NCBI GenBank assembly: GCA_900552925.1
Contig: USBH01000107.1
Location: 1 to 5,928, forward strand
Length of the DNA stretch: 5,928 nucleotides
From: an uncultured Oscillospiraceae bacterium
GTDB lineage: Bacteria; Bacillota; Clostridia; Oscillospirales; Acutalibacteraceae
Reading direction: 5' to 3'
This document shows, one piece after another, positions 3,564-5,928 of this stretch. How positions within the stretch are numbered: the stretch's first letter is position 1; each line of letters opens with the position of its first letter. The notes beneath the pieces were generated by a model that had not been told where the DNA came from, did not search any database, and saw only the letters and a list, made by a program, of their open reading frames with translations. The position numbers and the translations under genes were made by a program.

Positions 3564-5928
3564 TCAGTCCGCCATCTTGACGAACTTCGCGTACTTCTCT
3601 TCCGCATCCTTCTCAGCCTTTTCGAAGAGGACCTTCGCTCTCTCCGGGAAGGCGCGGGTGAGGCTGTTGTAGCGGACCTCGCCCATGATGAAGTCACGGT
3701 AGGAAGCGCTCGGCGCCTTGCTGTCGAGCTGAAACGGGTTCTCACCGTTGTCCGCACGGCGCGGGTCGAAGCGGAAGTTGTGCCAGTAGCCGGCCGCAAC
3801 AGCCTTCTTCTCCTCGGTCATGGAGACGCCCATGCCGCCCTTGATGCCGTGGTTGATGCACGGCGCGTAGGCGATGATGATGGACGGGCCATGATAGCTC
3901 TCCGCCTCGTGGAACGCCTTGAGGCACTGGTTCATATCGGCGCCCATCGCGACCTGTGCGACGTAGACGTAGCCGTAGCTCATCATCATCGACGCAAGGT
4001 CCTTCTTCTTCACAGCCTTACCGGCAGCCGCGAACTGTGCGACAGAGCCGACCGGCGTGGACTTGGAAGCCTGGCCGCCCGTGTTGGAGTAAACCTCGGT
4101 ATCGAAGACGAGGATGTTGATGTCTTCACCGGAAGCAAGCGCATGGTCGACGCCGCCGAAGCCGATGTCGTATGCCCAGCCGTCGCCGCCGAAGATCCAC
4201 ATGGACTTCTTCGCGAGGAAGTCCTTATCCTTCAGGATCTTCGCCGCCAGCGAGCAGGCCTCGCAGTCGCAGTTCTTGCCTTCCGCCTTGAGCGCCTTGA
4301 AGTGCTCGAGCATGCTCTCCGCCTTATCGCCGAAGACCTCCTTGCCCTTCTCGGAGCCGGCAAACGCGATGCCCTCGTCCGCCGTGAGGATGCCGTTCTC
4401 GAGCGCCGCGATGTACGCCTCGGCCGCCGGGCCGTTCGTCGCGCGGTCGTTCATCGTGTCGAGCCACTTGCGGCCGGCTTCCTTCAGCTCAGCGTTGCAG
4501 TAGTCGATCGCGATCAGCTCTTCGGTGAGCTGTGCCAGACGGCCGCGAACGGCGTTCTGTGCCAGCGTCATGCCGAGGCCGAACTCTGCGTTGTCCTCAA
4601 ACAGGGAGTTTTCCCAAGCCGGGCCATGGCCCTTCTTGTTGACGGTGTACGGCGTAGCCGGTGCGGAACCGCCCCAGATGGAGGAGCAGCCCGTCGCGTT
4701 CGCGATGAACATCTTGTCGCCGAACAGCTGGGTGACGAGCTTGGCGTACGGCGTTTCGCCGCAGCCGCCGCAGGCGCCGGAGAACTCGAGGAGCGGCTGT
4801 CTGAGCTGGCTGCCCTTGATCGTCGTATCCTTGAACTTCTCCATGACCTCGGGCTTCGGATCGAGCTTGACGCCGTAGTCGAAGACCTCCTGGCCCGGAC
4901 GCTCTTCGTCGATCGGGGACATGGCGAGCGCCTTGTTGCCCTTCATGCCCGGGCAGACGTTGACGCAGGAGCCGCAGCCCGTGCAGTCGAGCGTGGAGAT
5001 CGTCATCACGAAGTTCATGCCCGGCATACCGGTCATGGGCTTGCTCTTCACAGCCGCCGGTGCAGCCGCGAGCTCTTCGTCGGTCATCGGGACCGGACGG
5101 ATAACCGCGTGCGGGCAGACCATGGAGCAGAACGTGCACTGGATGCAGTTCTCGGGGATCCACTTCGGAACGTCAACGGCGACGCCGCGCTTCTCGTAAG
5201 CGGAAGTGCCCTGCGGGGAGGTGCCGTCCGCATACTTCTCAAAGGTGGAAACCGGCAGATCCTTGCCGTGGAAGGTGTTGACCGGGATAACCACGTTGTT
5301 GACGTAGTCGACGAGCTCCGGACGGTCGCCGGTCGCGACATGCTTGACCGAATCGTCCACAGCGTCCTTCCAGGAAGCCGGGACCTCGACCTTCACATAG
5401 CCGGTCGCGCCGCGGTCGATCGCGTCGTGGTTCATCTTGACGATCGCTTCGCCCTTCTTGGAGTAGGACTTCGTAGCCGCTTCCTTCATGTACTTGATCG
5501 CGTCTTCTTCCGGAATGATCTGCGCGATGGAGAAGAACGCGGACTGGAGAACCGTGTTGATTCTCGTGCCGAGGCCGATCTCCTTGCCGATCTTGAAGCC
5601 GTCGATCGTGTAGAAGTTGATATCGTTGTCGGCGATGTACTTCTTGACCTTGCCCGGGAGTCTCTCTTCGAGCTCCGCGGCATCCCACTGGCAGTTCAGA
5701 AGGAAGCTGCCGCCCTTCTTCAGATCCTGCACCATGTCGTAGGTCTCGAGGTATGCCGGGTTGTGACATGCGACGAAGTCAGCCTGCGAGATGTAGTAGG
5801 TGGACTTGATCGGCGTGTGGCCGAAGCGCAGGTGGGAAATGGTCAGGCCGCCGGACTTCTTCGAGTCGTAGTCGAAGTAGCCCTGCGCGTACATATCGGT
5901 GTGGTCGCCGATGATCTTGATGGAGTTC
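3564..5928 (-). CDS. nifJ: Pyruvate:ferredoxin (flavodoxin) oxidoreductase, N-terminus beyond window
   Basis: This enzyme oxidises pyruvate with coenzyme A to acetyl-CoA and CO2, passing electrons to ferredoxin, and is central to anaerobic fermentation. The last 787 residues are visible; the family has about 1,170-1,190, so roughly 400 (domains I-II) are missing. Numbering from the first complete codon at 5927, residues 1-200 form the gamma-type domain (IIGDHTDMYAQGYFDYDSKK, LRFGHTPI). A two-[4Fe-4S] ferredoxin domain follows with C261/C264/C267/C271 and C315/C318/C321/C325. The thiamine diphosphate domain holds the proximal-cluster ligands C386 and C389 (ACGGCGETPY), C414 (NATGCSSIWGG) and C690 (APCINHG). 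It also has GGDGWAYDIGFGG (580-592) and DTEVYSNTGGQASKS (609-623). A CDCEAC motif (553-558) lies in a linker. Lysine codons are strikingly biased to AAG, as expected for a highly expressed gene. It ends in its own terminator. Confidence 0.98.
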   Translation of the reverse strand, partial: NSIKIIGDHTDMYAQGYFDYDSKKSGGLTISHLRFGHTPIKSTYYISQADFVACHNPAYLETYDMVQDLKKGGSFLLNCQWDAAELEERLPGKVKKYIADNDINFYTIDGFKIGKEIGLGTRINTVLQSAFFSIAQIIPEEDAIKYMKEAATKSYSKKGEAIVKMNHDAIDRGATGYVKVEVPASWKDAVDDSVKHVATGDRPELVDYVNNVVIPVNTFHGKDLPVSTFEKYADGTSPQGTSAYEKRGVAVDVPKWIPENCIQCTFCSMVCPHAVIRPVPMTDEELAAAPAAVKSKPMTGMPGMNFVMTISTLDCTGCGSCVNVCPGMKGNKALAMSPIDEERPGQEVFDYGVKLDPKPEVMEKFKDTTIKGSQLRQPLLEFSGACGGCGETPYAKLVTQLFGDKMFIANATGCSSIWGGSAPATPYTVNKKGHGPAWENSLFEDNAEFGLGMTLAQNAVRGRLAQLTEELIAIDYCNAELKEAGRKWLDTMNDRATNGPAAEAYIAALENGILTADEGIAFAGSEKGKEVFGDKAESMLEHFKALKAEGKNCDCEACSLAAKILKDKDFLAKKSMWIFGGDGWAYDIGFGGVDHALASGEDINILVFDTEVYSNTGGQASKSTPVGSVAQFAAAGKAVKKKDLASMMMSYGYVYVAQVAMGADMNQCLKAFHEAESYHGPSIIIAYAPCINHGIKGGMGVSMTEEKKAVAAGYWHNFRFDPRRADNGENPFQLDSKAPSASYRDFIMGEVRYNSLTRAFPERAKVLFEKAEKDAEEKYAKFVKMAD

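Noticed and set aside
2132..3580. A 482-codon plus-strand open frame.
   Set aside because: It crosses ispD, a promoter, spoIIID and two terminators on the other strand, has low-complexity composition and matches nothing I recognise.

Overview
The window is about 6 kb of GC-rich DNA in which every recognisable gene lies on the minus strand. It looks like the chromosome of an anaerobic, spore-forming Firmicute of class Clostridia, perhaps from the Oscillospiraceae or a relative. The grounds are a clear SpoIIID homologue, a one-polypeptide pyruvate:ferredoxin oxidoreductase, a DUF3343 protein next to a cysteine-desulfurase-like enzyme, and strong AGGAGG-type ribosome binding sites. The genus cannot be read from this sequence alone.

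In transcription order (right to left) there are three units. (1) At 5928-3564 lie the last 787 residues of pyruvate:ferredoxin oxidoreductase. Its start is outside the window, and it ends in a good intrinsic terminator (3495-3529). (2) At 3360-3106 is spoIIID, the mother-cell sporulation regulator, preceded by a possible sigma-E-like promoter and followed two bases after its stop by a strong terminator (3059-3103). (3) A near-consensus sigma-A promoter (2943-2971) drives a run of five genes: ispD (2842-2150), a DUF2200 protein (2133-1780), ispF (1727-1260), a DUF3343 putative sulfur/selenium carrier (1154-906), and a class V aminotransferase of the cysteine desulfurase type (909 to beyond position 1). 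The first three are tightly packed and surely co-transcribed. The last two overlap by four bases and follow after a 105-base gap, so they may be read through or may have their own start.

IspD and IspF catalyse the third and fifth steps of the methylerythritol phosphate (MEP) route to isoprenoids. The DUF2200 gene between them has no known role. The DUF3343/desulfurase pair points to handling of sulfur or selenium. A loose functional thread is that the MEP pathway begins with pyruvate and ends with two ferredoxin-linked iron-sulfur enzymes (IspG, IspH), while pyruvate:ferredoxin oxidoreductase consumes pyruvate, reduces ferredoxin and itself carries three clusters. That link is inference; the terminators show the genes are not one operon.

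No RNA genes, CRISPR arrays, insertion sequences or phage genes were seen, and no stretch over 300 bases lacks a gene. Most of the region reads as ordinary core chromosome. The points most worth a second look are the DUF2200 gene inside the isoprenoid operon, the DUF3343/desulfurase pair, the cysteine-rich insert in the oxidoreductase, and the regulatory sequences around spoIIID and ispD.
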